Positions 32,521 through 41,694 of a DNA stretch of 64,000 nucleotides are shown in pieces. The stretch covers positions 62,001-126,000 of the forward strand of contig JAWKTN010000012.1 of the NCBI GenBank assembly GCA_041399065.1, given 5' to 3'. A program made the position numbers and the translations under genes. The stretch's first letter is position 1. Every line of letters starts with the position of its first letter. The DNA comes from JAGQPD01 sp020426865. Its GTDB lineage: Bacteria > Planctomycetota > Planctomycetia > Pirellulales > Pirellulaceae. Below the pieces are notes generated by a model, which saw only the letters and a list, made by a program, of their open reading frames with translations, searched no databases and had not been told where the DNA came from.

Positions 32521-33097
32521 CTGGTTCCTCTCGCGAAACTTCCGCCGGAGTGGTTTGCGGTTCAGCGGCATGGACAAAGCGATGGTTCCGTCCAACGACT
32601 GCCACTATTTGTCCGTACATGGGACGAGCCGGGGCAAAGGGCCTCGTTTCACGTCCGACGACGGACTCCCGCGGCGTATGCAGCATCCACTGGATCCGTT
32701 CGGGATCGCCAGCTACCTTCTCAACCGTTACTTGCACACTCGAATCAAGTCGATAGTCCTCGCGTGCTTGAACGATTCCGTTCGATTCCACGATCCGAAC
32801 AATACCGCGCGGACCTCGACGGTATCTCACAACAGAATCCGCGGGCATTGACAGCTGTATGAGATGATCAGGCTCCAGCTGTCCTGAATCAACCGCGACT
32901 CGGTATGCCATGTGGACATCCTGCCGGACTTGCTGCAATAGCCGCTGACAATTCCGCTCATGCTCGAAGAAATCGTCTGTCGCTGATGTTACGTGCAGCA
33001 CACGATGCACCAATCCAGCGGAAACGACCATCACTACACTGCAGCCGGACAGGACCACGACAATTTCAATCAGCGAAATTCCCCGGCGAATGTTCAT
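32507..33097 (-). CDS. Prepilin-type protein (GspJ-like)
   Basis: 196 residues. NIRRGISLIEIVVVLSGCSV and MVVSAGLVHRVLHVTSA show the type IV prepilin signature, with cleavage expected after the Gly in RRG and Glu close to position five of the mature chain. The following region (FFEHERNCQRLLQQVRQDVH) resembles GspJ-like minor pseudopilins. Its start overlaps the stop of the preceding pilin gene by four bases, and its own 3' end overlaps the PilX-like gene. Confidence 0.75.
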   Translation of the reverse strand: MNIRRGISLIEIVVVLSGCSVVMVVSAGLVHRVLHVTSATDDFFEHERNCQRLLQQVRQDVHMAYRVAVDSGQLEPDHLIQLSMPADSVVRYRRGPRGIVRIVESNGIVQAREDYRLDSSVQVTVEKVAGDPERIQWMLHTPRESVVGRETRPFAPARPMYGQIVAVVGRNHRFVHAAEPQTTPAEVSREEPDDTN

Positions 33098-33588
33098 TCG
33101 GCTTGCTCCTCATTGCCACCATCTGTCGACGGCTTGTCGGGTAGTGTTCTGCCAGACAGCCGTTCGTCGGTTGGCGCGATCCAAGTGTGAAGAGTCAGCG
33201 GAGCTTCGTGGCGTCCGGCTTGGTCCCACGCTAACCGAACGGATAGACGGTATCCCAAGTCCACGGGCTCCAGCTGTCCCTTCAATTCGATGCCATGAAG
33301 TCGCTCGCGGATAAACGGTGACGGCTCGATCTCGTTGATTTCCCGTTGCAGTTGCTTTAGTGAGAGCAACGACAGCCGTTCGAGTTGATTCTCGACTTCG
33401 TCCAGGGCCAGTCGGTATTCGGCACTTTGCAACATCACACGCTGTTGTTTGACAACGAGCGGCATGACGAACGTCATGGCGCTGGTTAAGACAACGCAGG
33501 CCACGAGCAACTCAGTAGACGTAACACCGCGCTGGGCTCGGCGGTGTTCGGCCGCTGTAAGGCGGATTGGATTGAGAACGGTCAACAT
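33094..33588 (-). CDS. Prepilin-type protein (GspI-like)
   Basis: 164 residues. AQRGVTSTELLVACVVLTSA then MTFVMPLVVKQQR shows a prepilin cleavage site (RG followed by VTSTE, Glu5) and helix. The body (RLALDEVENQLERLSLLSLK) fits GspI-type minor pseudopilins. The cluster order minor pilin, minor pilin, PilX-like is the usual I-J-K order. The stop overlaps the next start in an ATGA-type junction. Confidence 0.75.
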   Translation of the reverse strand: MLTVLNPIRLTAAEHRRAQRGVTSTELLVACVVLTSAMTFVMPLVVKQQRVMLQSAEYRLALDEVENQLERLSLLSLKQLQREINEIEPSPFIRERLHGIELKGQLEPVDLGYRLSVRLAWDQAGRHEAPLTLHTWIAPTDERLSGRTLPDKPSTDGGNEEQAE

Positions 33589-33604
33589 TGTCGTTTCCCT
33601 GGTG

Positions 33605-34711
33605 CTAAAACAGAACAGCAGTAAAGGAAGTGATCGCGTCGATCATCGTAAATCCGAACCATAGCACTGCCAGTCCAAGCAGAATCGTGATCAGTGGCCG
33701 GGTCCCAAACGCTAGTGCCTGAATTCGCCGCTCGGCCTTCTGCATTCTCTTGTCGGCGAGTTGCTCCAGCACCCAATTCGTGTTTCCGAATCGGTCCGAA
33801 TTCTCCAACAGGCGTGCTTCAGGCTGTGTCACGAGTCCGACGTTCGCCATCGCACTCCAAAGGCCGACACCTTGATCCACTTCGTTCCTAACAAACAGCA
33901 ACTTATGTCGGATGACGGGATCGTCGTGATATCGTGCCAAACTAGAAATCATCGCAATGGCGGGGCGGCCCCCTTCCCGGGAAAACTTTAATCGCCGCAA
34001 GACAAACGCGTGATGCAACTGGTGGAGCGAAGGCACTAGTCGCTCAAAAACGTGTCGGTAAATCAACCGTCCTGGCAACGATGAAAAACGACTTGCGAAC
34101 CACACGAACAGTGCCACGGCAAATACCCACCACCCGGCTAAAAGGACTGTCTCGGCCACACTAAACCAAGCTCTCCAGTAGGGATGATTCATTTCCAAGT
34201 CGTACATGATCTGTAGCAAGGTTGGAAAAATCTTGATTGCCATGAAGGAAATGCAAAGGAGCACGGCGAACAGGACCACGATTCCATATGTCATGGCGGC
34301 ACGAAATTCACGCCACCCGTTTTCGACTTGTCGATTGCTCTGGTCCAGACACTCGCGCGCTGACGCGGTGAGTTGTCCGGTTGAATCTGCTGTCCGAAGT
34401 CGCAATAGCGGTTCACGGCCAACAACGTCGGGGTATCGTTCCAACACTTGAATTAGCCCCACACCATCGTCCAACAGATCGGCGACTTTTAGTAGCCGCC
34501 TGTTTTGCGGCGTCCGTTGATCAAATGCCCAAGCTCGCAACATGGTAGCCATCGGCAATTGACATTGCTGTGCAAGCTGGATCGCGTAGAGCACCGAGCG
34601 CTGCTGTTCGGGGGACGGGCGCCGGCGTCCGAACAGTGTGAATCCGTGGACCTGCAGCCCCTGCAGTTCTACCAAGAGTCTCTTCCAGGTTGGAAACCAG
34701 GATTGTTTCAT
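33605..34711 (-). CDS. GspF-like inner-membrane protein, paralogue 3
   Basis: About 368 residues; ATG 34711 or a GTG at 34735 are both possible starts. The T2SF architecture is visible: a helical cytoplasmic domain, AMTYGIVVLFAVLLCISFMA with a following long loop, WVFAVALFVWFASRFSSLPG, a second helical domain, and a final TM helix (PLITILLGLAVLWFGFTMID). GspF/PilC proteins are the membrane platform of type II secretion and type IV pilus machines. It is the third of three GspF-like genes in a row. Confidence 0.75.
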   Translation of the reverse strand: MKQSWFPTWKRLLVELQGLQVHGFTLFGRRRPSPEQQRSVLYAIQLAQQCQLPMATMLRAWAFDQRTPQNRRLLKVADLLDDGVGLIQVLERYPDVVGREPLLRLRTADSTGQLTASARECLDQSNRQVENGWREFRAAMTYGIVVLFAVLLCISFMAIKIFPTLLQIMYDLEMNHPYWRAWFSVAETVLLAGWWVFAVALFVWFASRFSSLPGRLIYRHVFERLVPSLHQLHHAFVLRRLKFSREGGRPAIAMISSLARYHDDPVIRHKLLFVRNEVDQGVGLWSAMANVGLVTQPEARLLENSDRFGNTNWVLEQLADKRMQKAERRIQALAFGTRPLITILLGLAVLWFGFTMIDAITSFTAVLF

Positions 34712-34736
34712 TCGTTCACTCGCTTCATTTGGCACG

Positions 34737-35984
34737 CTAACTCAGGTTAGAAACCAAGCCCACTAGCGGCGCGAACAGCGCCAAAAATACCAACGCCACA
34801 AGAAGTCCCACGACGAAGATGCACAATGTTTCGCTGCCAGCAAACATCCATGGCGAAGTTCGCCTGTTGAATTCGAGGTAGCAGCGTCGCAATTCGCTGA
34901 TCGCTTCCTGTTGCACGTCACGTGGGATGTCAGAATCCAAAATCAGACGCGCGGCATACGGAATCGAAGATCGGCGTTCCGAAAAATCGACCGGTGCGTT
35001 GCCACTGGCAATGGCAGATGAAAGCTGATAGCTATCGGCTCGCAGTGAGGAGCTCATCCCGTCGCCGGCCAGGACGACGGCCTCGGCGTTGCCCAATCCC
35101 ATCCGCAGGCCGCAGCCTACGACCTGCAACCATTGGGCAACAGACGTACGGCGTTCTTGCGACATTCCGAAGATCGCGCCATTATCGCGAGACAAGCCGA
35201 CCCATCGCAACCATCGACGACTCGACAGCCCCAAGGTCAATAACAGATACGGACCGATTAACACCAGGCCCCACGTGGCCCGTACGACCTGTGCTGTTCT
35301 AATGACATACCAAGTCAGCCAGGGCAACTCAAAGGCAAAGCTACTAAAAATGGACTCGAACGTCGGCATCACAACGAAGCTAATTGCTACGAAGATGGCG
35401 ATCGCGATCGCGCCAATTGTGAGGAGATACACCTGCAAGTGCGACGGCCCCTTTTTACGCTGTGTTTCCTCTCTCGAAAGTGAGATGATGTCGTCAAGCA
35501 CTGACAAATCGTTCTGACTCGGGCCCCAGGCAGCAAGTTGGTTGACCCAGAAAGCCGGCACGTTCGAATCAGCAATCATCGCGTCCCAGTCGTTTTCGTT
35601 TCGTTCGGAGAGATCCTCGATGAGTTTCGCGACCGACTGCAGATTCCGCCGGGAATGCCGTTCGGCAATGTCATGGGCATAGGCCTGGATGGCCGGCGCG
35701 AAGAAATGGCGTCTTTCAGTTACGTGACGCAGCCGCTGCCTTCGCAAGTCACGATAGCGTGTTATGAGCGCATCGTGCGACACATTCGCTGTGCTGCGGT
35801 CACCCTGCAACAGGATTGCCTCAGCTGCTTCCTGTCCCAGGTCAGCCTCTGCTTCGTGAATGAATCGCACGTCGAGGCCATGCATGCGTAGTTCGTCGGT
35901 TGCATGCTGAATCGATTCAGCAACAATCTCGCCGTGCGAAATCGTACCGCTAGTGTCCGCGGCCTCGTATTGGAATCGTGCCAT
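34737..35984 (-). CDS. GspF-like inner-membrane protein, paralogue 2
   Basis: 415 residues. The N-terminus ARFQYEAADTSGTISHGEIV plus ESIQHATDELRMHGLDV is the GspF/PilC N-terminal motif (F-Y-A-x-D-x-x-G-x-x-x-x-G). T2SF helices follow, with TM segments VYLLTIGAIAIAIFVAISFV, LTWYVIRTAQVVRATWGLVL and, at the end, LCIFVVGLLVALVFLALFAP. It has a 60-residue insertion rich in charged residues between the N-terminal motif and the first T2SF domain. It is probably co-transcribed with its neighbours, separated by one to three bases. Confidence 0.8.
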   Translation of the reverse strand: MARFQYEAADTSGTISHGEIVAESIQHATDELRMHGLDVRFIHEAEADLGQEAAEAILLQGDRSTANVSHDALITRYRDLRRQRLRHVTERRHFFAPAIQAYAHDIAERHSRRNLQSVAKLIEDLSERNENDWDAMIADSNVPAFWVNQLAAWGPSQNDLSVLDDIISLSREETQRKKGPSHLQVYLLTIGAIAIAIFVAISFVVMPTFESIFSSFAFELPWLTWYVIRTAQVVRATWGLVLIGPYLLLTLGLSSRRWLRWVGLSRDNGAIFGMSQERRTSVAQWLQVVGCGLRMGLGNAEAVVLAGDGMSSSLRADSYQLSSAIASGNAPVDFSERRSSIPYAARLILDSDIPRDVQQEAISELRRCYLEFNRRTSPWMFAGSETLCIFVVGLLVALVFLALFAPLVGLVSNLS

Positions 35985-35987
35985 CTG

Positions 35988-37040
35988 TCAGTTTCCCAAT
36001 CTCAACAACAAGTCCCACACCGGCAGCAACATCGCGAGTGCGTATACGGTTACGGCGCCGCCTGCGACGACAATGCAAGTAACGATTGGCAACCAACGAT
36101 TCAAAGCATCGGTCTTCGCTTGGATGTGTGTCCGATAGTTGCGTGCGACCATCTGCAAAGTTCTTGAGAGGTCAGCTCGGGTCGGATCGACCGTGAGTGC
36201 CCAATGCACCATCGGTGGCAATTGGGTGGAGTGACTTGCGTCGTTGTCGAAGGTCGCCGTTGCTGACGCCGGTGACAACGCGTGGGCGACGAGCTTGCCC
36301 AATTCTGCATCGTTAGTGGCAATGGCGGCCGCGTGGGCGGCCGCGACAGGGGACGCACTTGTCGGCAACAAGGCCGCCATCGTTTCAGCAAAGTGAGCAC
36401 ATCGCTCACGCCATGCGATGCCCGACAGACGGGCTGTCCAACTCGAATGTTCACGTCGTCCACCGAGGCCCAGCCAGCGGATCGGTCCCGATACACCGCG
36501 CAACGTCAATGAAGAAGCGGCGATGGCGATAAGAAGCCCCCCAACCCACAATGGCCGAGTTGCACGCAACCATTCCAGTAAGTGCAACCCTCGCCCCGGT
36601 GAAAGACGCAGATCCGACCATGTCGTTTGGACGACCGGCAACAAGACCGTGGTAGCGAACACCAATCCCAACATGGCTAAAAACAAAACCAATAGCGGAT
36701 AGGCCCAGGCAGTACGGACCACCTTATTCGTATCGCGCGACACGACCGAGTCGCGATGGAACTCGTTGTAGGCCTGGATCAAGCTGCCACTTTCAATCCC
36801 TGCCAAGACGACTCGCGTGTATCCATCGGGTATCAAACCGTCGTCCCCCTGTAGTGCGGCCTGCAGTGTTTCGCCACTCGACAATCGCCGCTGGACGATG
36901 CGCGTTATCAGGTCGACCGTACGAGACACCTGGCGGCCACCGCTCCCCAGCTCCATGGCAGGGGGAATGGTCAATCCGGCGCGGGCCATCGCCTTGAGCT
37001 GATCGTTAAAGTCGAGCCAATCCTGCACGGAAGTTTTCAT
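35988..37040 (-). CDS. GspF-like inner-membrane protein, paralogue 1
   Basis: 350 residues from ATG 37040. The start DWLDFNDQLKAMARAGLTIP then PAMELGSGGRQVSRTVDLIT is the first T2SF helical domain (FxxQLxxxxxAGLxxxxAL). TM segments are WAYPLLVLFLAMLGLVFATT, PLWVGGLLIAIAASSLTLRG and the C-terminal VTCIVVAGGAVTVYALAMLL. It forms a run of three GspF-like genes, while classical systems have one. Confidence 0.8.
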   Translation of the reverse strand: MKTSVQDWLDFNDQLKAMARAGLTIPPAMELGSGGRQVSRTVDLITRIVQRRLSSGETLQAALQGDDGLIPDGYTRVVLAGIESGSLIQAYNEFHRDSVVSRDTNKVVRTAWAYPLLVLFLAMLGLVFATTVLLPVVQTTWSDLRLSPGRGLHLLEWLRATRPLWVGGLLIAIAASSLTLRGVSGPIRWLGLGGRREHSSWTARLSGIAWRERCAHFAETMAALLPTSASPVAAAHAAAIATNDAELGKLVAHALSPASATATFDNDASHSTQLPPMVHWALTVDPTRADLSRTLQMVARNYRTHIQAKTDALNRWLPIVTCIVVAGGAVTVYALAMLLPVWDLLLRLGN

Positions 37041-37153
37041 TTCGTTCTGCCGGTGAACGGGAAACAAACGTTGTCGGTCTACGGCAGCGTTACCGTGACA
37101 CAGCAGGATGATGCACGAGCTCGACGAGCTTGTCTAAAAAAACTCGGCGATGA

Positions 37154-37555
37154 TCATTTTTGTGACGTTGGCAGAAGCCGGGAACGAATCGCCTTCAACT
37201 CCCGGATCGCCTCGACCGCACCCCAGTCAAGACTCCCGTCGGCCGCATCACCTTGGCTGAGCGACGCGGCTCGCTGCCATAGTCCTTGATTCGTCGCGAC
37301 ATGATTGTGGCTGTTCCACGCTGCCAGCGGCGCTTCGGATGATTCGACACTCGCATTGACAAACAAGAATGTCAAAACGAATACAGTGAGCATCTGACGT
37401 AGTTTGCGCATTACGAGGCGACCCTCGTACTCACGTCGAGCGTTCTCCAGGACTCGTGGTCGCAGATCCTCGCTCACGCCAACCAACGCACCAGCGGACC
37501 GTACCATTGCTTCCAATTCCGGCCACGATCGATTCGGCAATTCAGCGTGGGTCAT
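37154..37555 (-). CDS. Small membrane protein coupled to an ECF sigma factor
   Basis: 133 residues. A soluble N-terminal part (NRSWPELEAMVRSAGALVGV) is followed by one hydrophobic helix (MLTVFVLTFLFVNASVE) and a periplasmic C-terminal part. Its start codon overlaps the sigma factor stop (ATGA). The arrangement matches sigma/anti-sigma pairs, but no zinc-binding anti-sigma motif is visible, so the regulatory role is inferred from position alone. It may instead be a structural part of the pseudopilus system. Confidence 0.6.
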   Translation of the reverse strand: MTHAELPNRSWPELEAMVRSAGALVGVSEDLRPRVLENARREYEGRLVMRKLRQMLTVFVLTFLFVNASVESSEAPLAAWNSHNHVATNQGLWQRAASLSQGDAADGSLDWGAVEAIRELKAIRSRLLPTSQK

Positions 37556-38160
37556 TGCGGTACCCCCACGTTGCGGCCAGAAAGACTTCGCTGCAGCTTG
37601 GCCATCCCGTATTGATATCGACTGGCAGCGGTGTTCGGTGACAATTCCAGTATCTCAGCAATCTGAGCGAAAGTGAGGTCTTCCCAGATCTTCAGCACGA
37701 CGACTTCGGCCTGATCGGTGGGGAGGCGTCGCAATGCGGCCCAAACCACCGCGTGAGTCTCCTGCAATTCCACCTCGTCAACTCGCCGAACGACGAACAG
37801 ATCGGCGAGCGATTCCAAACCGAGCCAGCGCTTCTTTCGGCGGCCAATCAACAGCGATTCGTTCCGGACCATCCGCAACAGATAGGCCCACGGGCAATCG
37901 ATTCCCCGCAATCGTTCGGGTCGCGCCGCGAGTGTCACCAAAGCCGTTTGGACAGCGTCTTCCGCGTCGTGTTGATTGCGAGTTACCGTGGCGGCGTACC
38001 GGACCAAGCGTTGTGACGTCAAGTCGAACAACGCCCCCAGTGCATCGACCCCAAGGTCCTGTAGGCTGCCGAACAACTCGCGCACCCGCTCGCGAAATCC
38101 TTCGCTATCGGAGTTTTCAGGCACTGCAGGCACAGCATGTTTTGGCTGAAAATGGGACAT
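37552..38160 (-). CDS. ECF-type RNA polymerase sigma factor
   Basis: 202 residues from ATG 38160 behind AAAGGG. Region 2 is seen in GALFDLTSQRLVRYAATVTR then NQHDAEDAVQTALVTLAARP, and region 4 in ALRRLPTDQAEVVVLKIWED then LTFAQIAEILELSPNTAASR YQYG. The order and spacing are typical for ECF sigma-70 factors. It is the first gene of the minus-strand cluster and probably directs transcription of the pseudopilus operon, being coupled to a membrane protein that could control it. Upstream in-frame starts exist but precede low-complexity sequence. Confidence 0.88.
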   Translation of the reverse strand: MSHFQPKHAVPAVPENSDSEGFRERVRELFGSLQDLGVDALGALFDLTSQRLVRYAATVTRNQHDAEDAVQTALVTLAARPERLRGIDCPWAYLLRMVRNESLLIGRRKKRWLGLESLADLFVVRRVDEVELQETHAVVWAALRRLPTDQAEVVVLKIWEDLTFAQIAEILELSPNTAASRYQYGMAKLQRSLSGRNVGVPQ

Positions 38161-38548
38161 GTTGCCCTTTAAGATGCACGAAATGACGCGGTTTGTCCAA
38201 CTATTTATGGAAAAGTAGAAAAAAGGGCCAGCGGCGCTGCCGTCAATGCACCTCGGATCGCCCCCGCCGTGTCCAACCGCCGTGGCCTCCATGCCCGCTT
38301 TGGCCGTCGCCCCCCCAGCGATGGCGCCCTGGACACAGCGGGAGCGATATAGGCCCGCTGGTACTTTCGTTACAGCCATATTGTTTGCTAGCCGCAAGCA
38401 ATGATTTCAAATCGTGGTGTGCGATTTTGGCGTCTTTCCGACCGCCGACAAGCTACGGTTATAGTTAGCGGGAGATCTCATCCTAAGTCTTATCAATGCG
38501 AAGATCTCGCTAAAAGTGCGTCTAAGGCCTGTGCGGAGGCGAGTCATC
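38161..38548. other. Intergenic region between divergent genes
   Basis: About 390 bases between the sigma factor and PilZ gene starts. It should contain both promoters, but no clear consensus boxes or terminator were recognised. Confidence 0.4.
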
Positions 38549-38926
38549 ATGGCAACTGTAAATGGACGCGCGGGGGAAGCGGAAAACAGTCGAATCCGCA
38601 GGATCATTGAAGATCTGCGGAAGGCCGAAAAGGCCCAGGAAATGCGCGAGCGTCGAGCGGCTGAGCGTCAGCCGTTCGTTCGTCCAGTCGAAATCGCGCT
38701 CGGTCGCAATCGTGATGTTGTTATGAAGGCCATGTCCAATACCATCTCCCATCTCGGGATTGGTGTCGTGCATGACGTTCCGATCGATGTGGGACGAATT
38801 GCCGTTCTGACGATTTTGCGGATGCACGAGACACCGCTGCGAGTCCGTGCGGAATGTCGCTGGTGCAATGAATATAGCAGTCAGTGGTACGCGAGTGGCT
38901 GGAAGTTTATCGCCGAGGAGCAGTAG
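38549..38926 (+). CDS. PilZ-domain protein
   Basis: 125 residues from ATG 38549. The N-terminal 40 residues form a charged helix (RIRRIIEDLRKAEKAQEMRE). Then RRAAERQPFVRPVEI gives the RxxxR motif, NTISHLGIGVVHDVPIDVG the NxSxxG-like motif, and the domain ends in SQWYASGWKFI. PilZ domains bind cyclic di-GMP; the Arg-rich and S-x-x-G elements are both present, the latter as SHLG. It probably links c-di-GMP to surface behaviour; the neighbouring pseudopilus cluster is a candidate target. Confidence 0.82.
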   Translation: MATVNGRAGEAENSRIRRIIEDLRKAEKAQEMRERRAAERQPFVRPVEIALGRNRDVVMKAMSNTISHLGIGVVHDVPIDVGRIAVLTILRMHETPLRVRAECRWCNEYSSQWYASGWKFIAEEQ

Positions 38927-39425
38927 CGGTACGTGGCCCCAGTTCGATCCCTTGTGCGCGCACGATCTTCCCGGCATCCAGTTCGACGACCATGATCGTG
39001 CGCATTTGATGAAACCCATGTCGGCCGGCGGCACCTGGGTTCAGATACAACAGGTTTGCGTGTTTCGGATCACGTTGGGCATTGAAGATGTGCGAGTGTC
39101 CGGTGATGAACAGTTGCGGAGGAACTGTTTTTAGCGTGGCACTGATGCGGCGATCGTATTTTCCCGGATGGCCGCCGATGTGGGTGATCCAGACGTCAAC
39201 GTCCTCACACTGGAAGCGATTGTCCAAAGGAAACATGTGACGAATTCGTTCGTCATCGATATTTCCGTAGACTCCTTTCAGTGGCCGGAATTCAGCAAGT
39301 TGCTGGGCGACGGCGGCGTCGCCAAAGTCGCCAGCATGCCAGATTTCGGCACAGTCCTCAAACCATTCAAATATGTTAGGGTCCAAGTAGCTGTGCGTGT
39401 CGGATATGACACCAATCCGTTTCAT
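38907..39425 (-). CDS. YfcE/MJ0936-type metallophosphoesterase
   Basis: 172 residues. The motifs follow in order: GVISDTHSYLD (Asp and His ligands), IWHAGDFGD, VYGNIDDE with the GN(C/I)D element, THIGGHPG and FITGHSHIFN (GHSH/T), ending in LYLNPGAAGRHG. All metal ligands of class YfcE/MJ0936 phosphodiesterases are present. Length is normal for the family. It overlaps the 3' end of the PilZ gene by 20 bases tail to tail. Confidence 0.9.
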   Translation of the reverse strand: MKRIGVISDTHSYLDPNIFEWFEDCAEIWHAGDFGDAAVAQQLAEFRPLKGVYGNIDDERIRHMFPLDNRFQCEDVDVWITHIGGHPGKYDRRISATLKTVPPQLFITGHSHIFNAQRDPKHANLLYLNPGAAGRHGFHQMRTIMVVELDAGKIVRAQGIELGPRTATAPRR

Positions 39426-39435
39426 GGTGCATCGC

Positions 39436-41253
39436 TCATTCCAGTGAAGCGATCGGGCACCATGAGGGAAGAGGTGCTGTCAGCCTTATCCGCTGGCAGG
39501 TGCGTGGATGGGTTAGTTCAATTTGCCAGGCATGCAGGCATAACGGTGGGGCGTCGATGCCCAATGTCTGTTCGGCTTCAATTCGTCCCCCGGGGCGATA
39601 CATGGGATCACCCGCGATAGGAAAGCCCCGGTCCCAAAGATGAATGCGAATTTGATTCGTGCGACCAGTAATGGGCTGCGCCTCGACCAGAGCAGTGCCA
39701 TCGTCCAGTCGCTCCAGTACCCGGCACTCGGTGCGCGACGCCTGACCATCAGGTTCCACCACTCGCGCACCTGCCGGCCTGGGGCGCGTGCCGATCGACC
39801 CGTCACACACAAATGCGTCGTCGGTTGGGTGCCCAATAACGCGAGCTAGATAGCGTTTGAAGACCTCGCGTCGCTCAAATTGTGGTTGCACCCGTGCGGC
39901 GACTGTACCGGTGCGGCTCAATAACACCAAACCCGACGTGTTAGCATCGATGCGATGGGCAATCCGTAACTTCTGGGGATAATAGACGCCATTGAGTATC
40001 GATATCAACGTGTTACGGTTGAATCGCCCACATGGATGCATGGGAAGCGGTGCCGGCTTGTTGACCGCTACCAGACAGTCGTCCTCAAAGAGGATGCGTA
40101 TCTCCGCATTGACGTCCGGTTCCACCGTGTCGGGAAAGAGGTTCTCGAACCGTTGTCCCGCCACAATCCGCATGTCGCCGGAGGCCGGTTGCTCCTTGTG
40201 TAACAGCAACCCCTCGCGACAATGTTGCTCCCACCGCTGGCGTCCCACGAACGGGAACATCGTGTCGAGCGCGTCGATCAAGAACCATCCGTCATAGGCC
40301 GCGGTGATGTGAATCGGCCGACGATTGACGTACGGAACACTGCCGGGGAGCGGCGTTGTGGCACTCGCAATGGCAGCATGCCGCCGCTGCAATACCTGTC
40401 GTTGATGCTCCTCGTCCGATTGATAGCAGTATGGGCAAGATTGTCCGGGAACGTAGTGCGGTGATTTCTGATCGTCGTTGGTAAGCGCCGCACGACACGC
40501 AAAACACTGCTCAAGGGCGGTTTCCTGCAATTGGCTGTTCAATGCCACTCGCTGGTCGAACACAAAACAATCGCCCGTGTAGTGGTCGCCGCCACATTCT
40601 TCAAAATACTTGAGGATGCCGCCGTCAAGCTGCCACACTTTTTGAAAGCCGGCCATCTGCAGGTACGGGCCTGCTTTTTCGCAACGGATTCCCCCCGTGC
40701 AAAACATCACGATGGGTTGATCCTTCCACGACTCTGGCAACTCCTGCACCGCGGCAGGAAAATCCCGGAAGTGATTGACGCCGATCGGCACCGCGTTATC
40801 GAAAGTCCCTAGACGAACCTCGTAGTCGTTGCGGACATCCAGCAAGGCGACGTCGCGTCCTTCGTCCAGCCATTGTTTGAGCGTTTTGGCATTCAGTTTC
40901 GGCGATGTGTCGTGCGCTGGATCGACCTCATCGATTCCAAACGCAATGATCTCCTTCTTGATCTTTACCAGCATCCGGCGAAATGGCTGCTCTCGGCTAT
41001 AGCTGCGTTTGAACTCGAGGTCCGCCCATTCCGGCTGGCCCGTCAGATACTGGCACAATCGTTCTACCGACTCGACCGGACCCGCGACGAAAAGATTGAT
41101 TCCCTCTGGACTGAGCAGAATCGTACCTTTAAGTCGTTCCCGCCGGCACAGCGTCGCCAGTTCCCGCCGCTGATGCTGCAAGTCGTGCGGCGCCGAGAAT
41201 TGATACGCGGCAATGTTTAAGATCGGTAATAGGGTGGTATCCTGTGCGTTCAT
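39436..41253 (-). CDS. Fusion of tRNA uridine hydroxylase (TrhO/YceA-like) and RluA-type pseudouridine synthase
   Basis: 605 residues from ATG 41253. Residues 1-300 are a TrhO-like protein: an N-terminal ferredoxin-like part, a rhodanese domain with the catalytic Cys in PIVMFCTGGIRCEKAGPYLQ, and Cys pairs CFACRA and CPYCYQ for a metal site. The second half is an RluA/RsuA-superfamily pseudouridine synthase: LVAVNKPAPLPMHPCG, RIAHRIDANTSGLVLLSR with the catalytic Asp, and ITGRTNQIRIHLWDRGFPIA. TrhO forms 5-hydroxyuridine at position 34 of tRNA and RluA enzymes make pseudouridine in RNA. No stop or frameshift separates the parts, so one chain carries two RNA-modifying activities. Confidence 0.88.
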   Translation of the reverse strand: MNAQDTTLLPILNIAAYQFSAPHDLQHQRRELATLCRRERLKGTILLSPEGINLFVAGPVESVERLCQYLTGQPEWADLEFKRSYSREQPFRRMLVKIKKEIIAFGIDEVDPAHDTSPKLNAKTLKQWLDEGRDVALLDVRNDYEVRLGTFDNAVPIGVNHFRDFPAAVQELPESWKDQPIVMFCTGGIRCEKAGPYLQMAGFQKVWQLDGGILKYFEECGGDHYTGDCFVFDQRVALNSQLQETALEQCFACRAALTNDDQKSPHYVPGQSCPYCYQSDEEHQRQVLQRRHAAIASATTPLPGSVPYVNRRPIHITAAYDGWFLIDALDTMFPFVGRQRWEQHCREGLLLHKEQPASGDMRIVAGQRFENLFPDTVEPDVNAEIRILFEDDCLVAVNKPAPLPMHPCGRFNRNTLISILNGVYYPQKLRIAHRIDANTSGLVLLSRTGTVAARVQPQFERREVFKRYLARVIGHPTDDAFVCDGSIGTRPRPAGARVVEPDGQASRTECRVLERLDDGTALVEAQPITGRTNQIRIHLWDRGFPIAGDPMYRPGGRIEAEQTLGIDAPPLCLHAWQIELTHPRTCQRIRLTAPLPSWCPIASLE

Positions 41254-41410
41254 GGTCAGCGTACTGTCGCGATCTCGTAAGTCGATTCGACCGGACGCCA
41301 CCACTGCCTGCATGTCCGTCCTAGCCGCGAATGCTTAGTAATTTTCACCGTACGAATTATGAAGTGACGGAGGTATCCACGCAAGGTGCGATTTACCATC
41401 GCGCGGTAGC

Positions 41411-41694
41411 GATTTTTACCGCGAAGATTTGAACCGCGGAGGGCGCAGAGAGCGCGGAGGGAATTGGGGTTGTTTTGTTGGTACAAGATGATCTTAAACT
41501 TCGTCCTCCGCTCACCGCGGTCCCAGCGGTAGATTTGCCTAGGCGTGGTGACGATTTTGACCGCGAAGATTTGAACCGCAGAGGACGCAGAGAGCGCGGA
41601 GGAAAGTGGGTTGGTCTGTTGGTAAGAGATGATCTCAAGCTTTGTCCTGCGCACTCCGCGGTCCCAGCGGTGGATTTGCCTAGGCGTGGTGACG
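41411..41694. repeat. Two 142-bp tandem repeat units
   Basis: Units starting at 41411 and 41553 share GATTTGAACCGCRGAGG, then CGCAGAGAGCGCGGAGG and CCTAGGCGTGGTGACGAT, with scattered differences. A partial third unit follows at 41695. The CGCAGAG-type core is reminiscent of a sequence widespread in intergenic DNA of several phyla. Confidence 0.8.
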
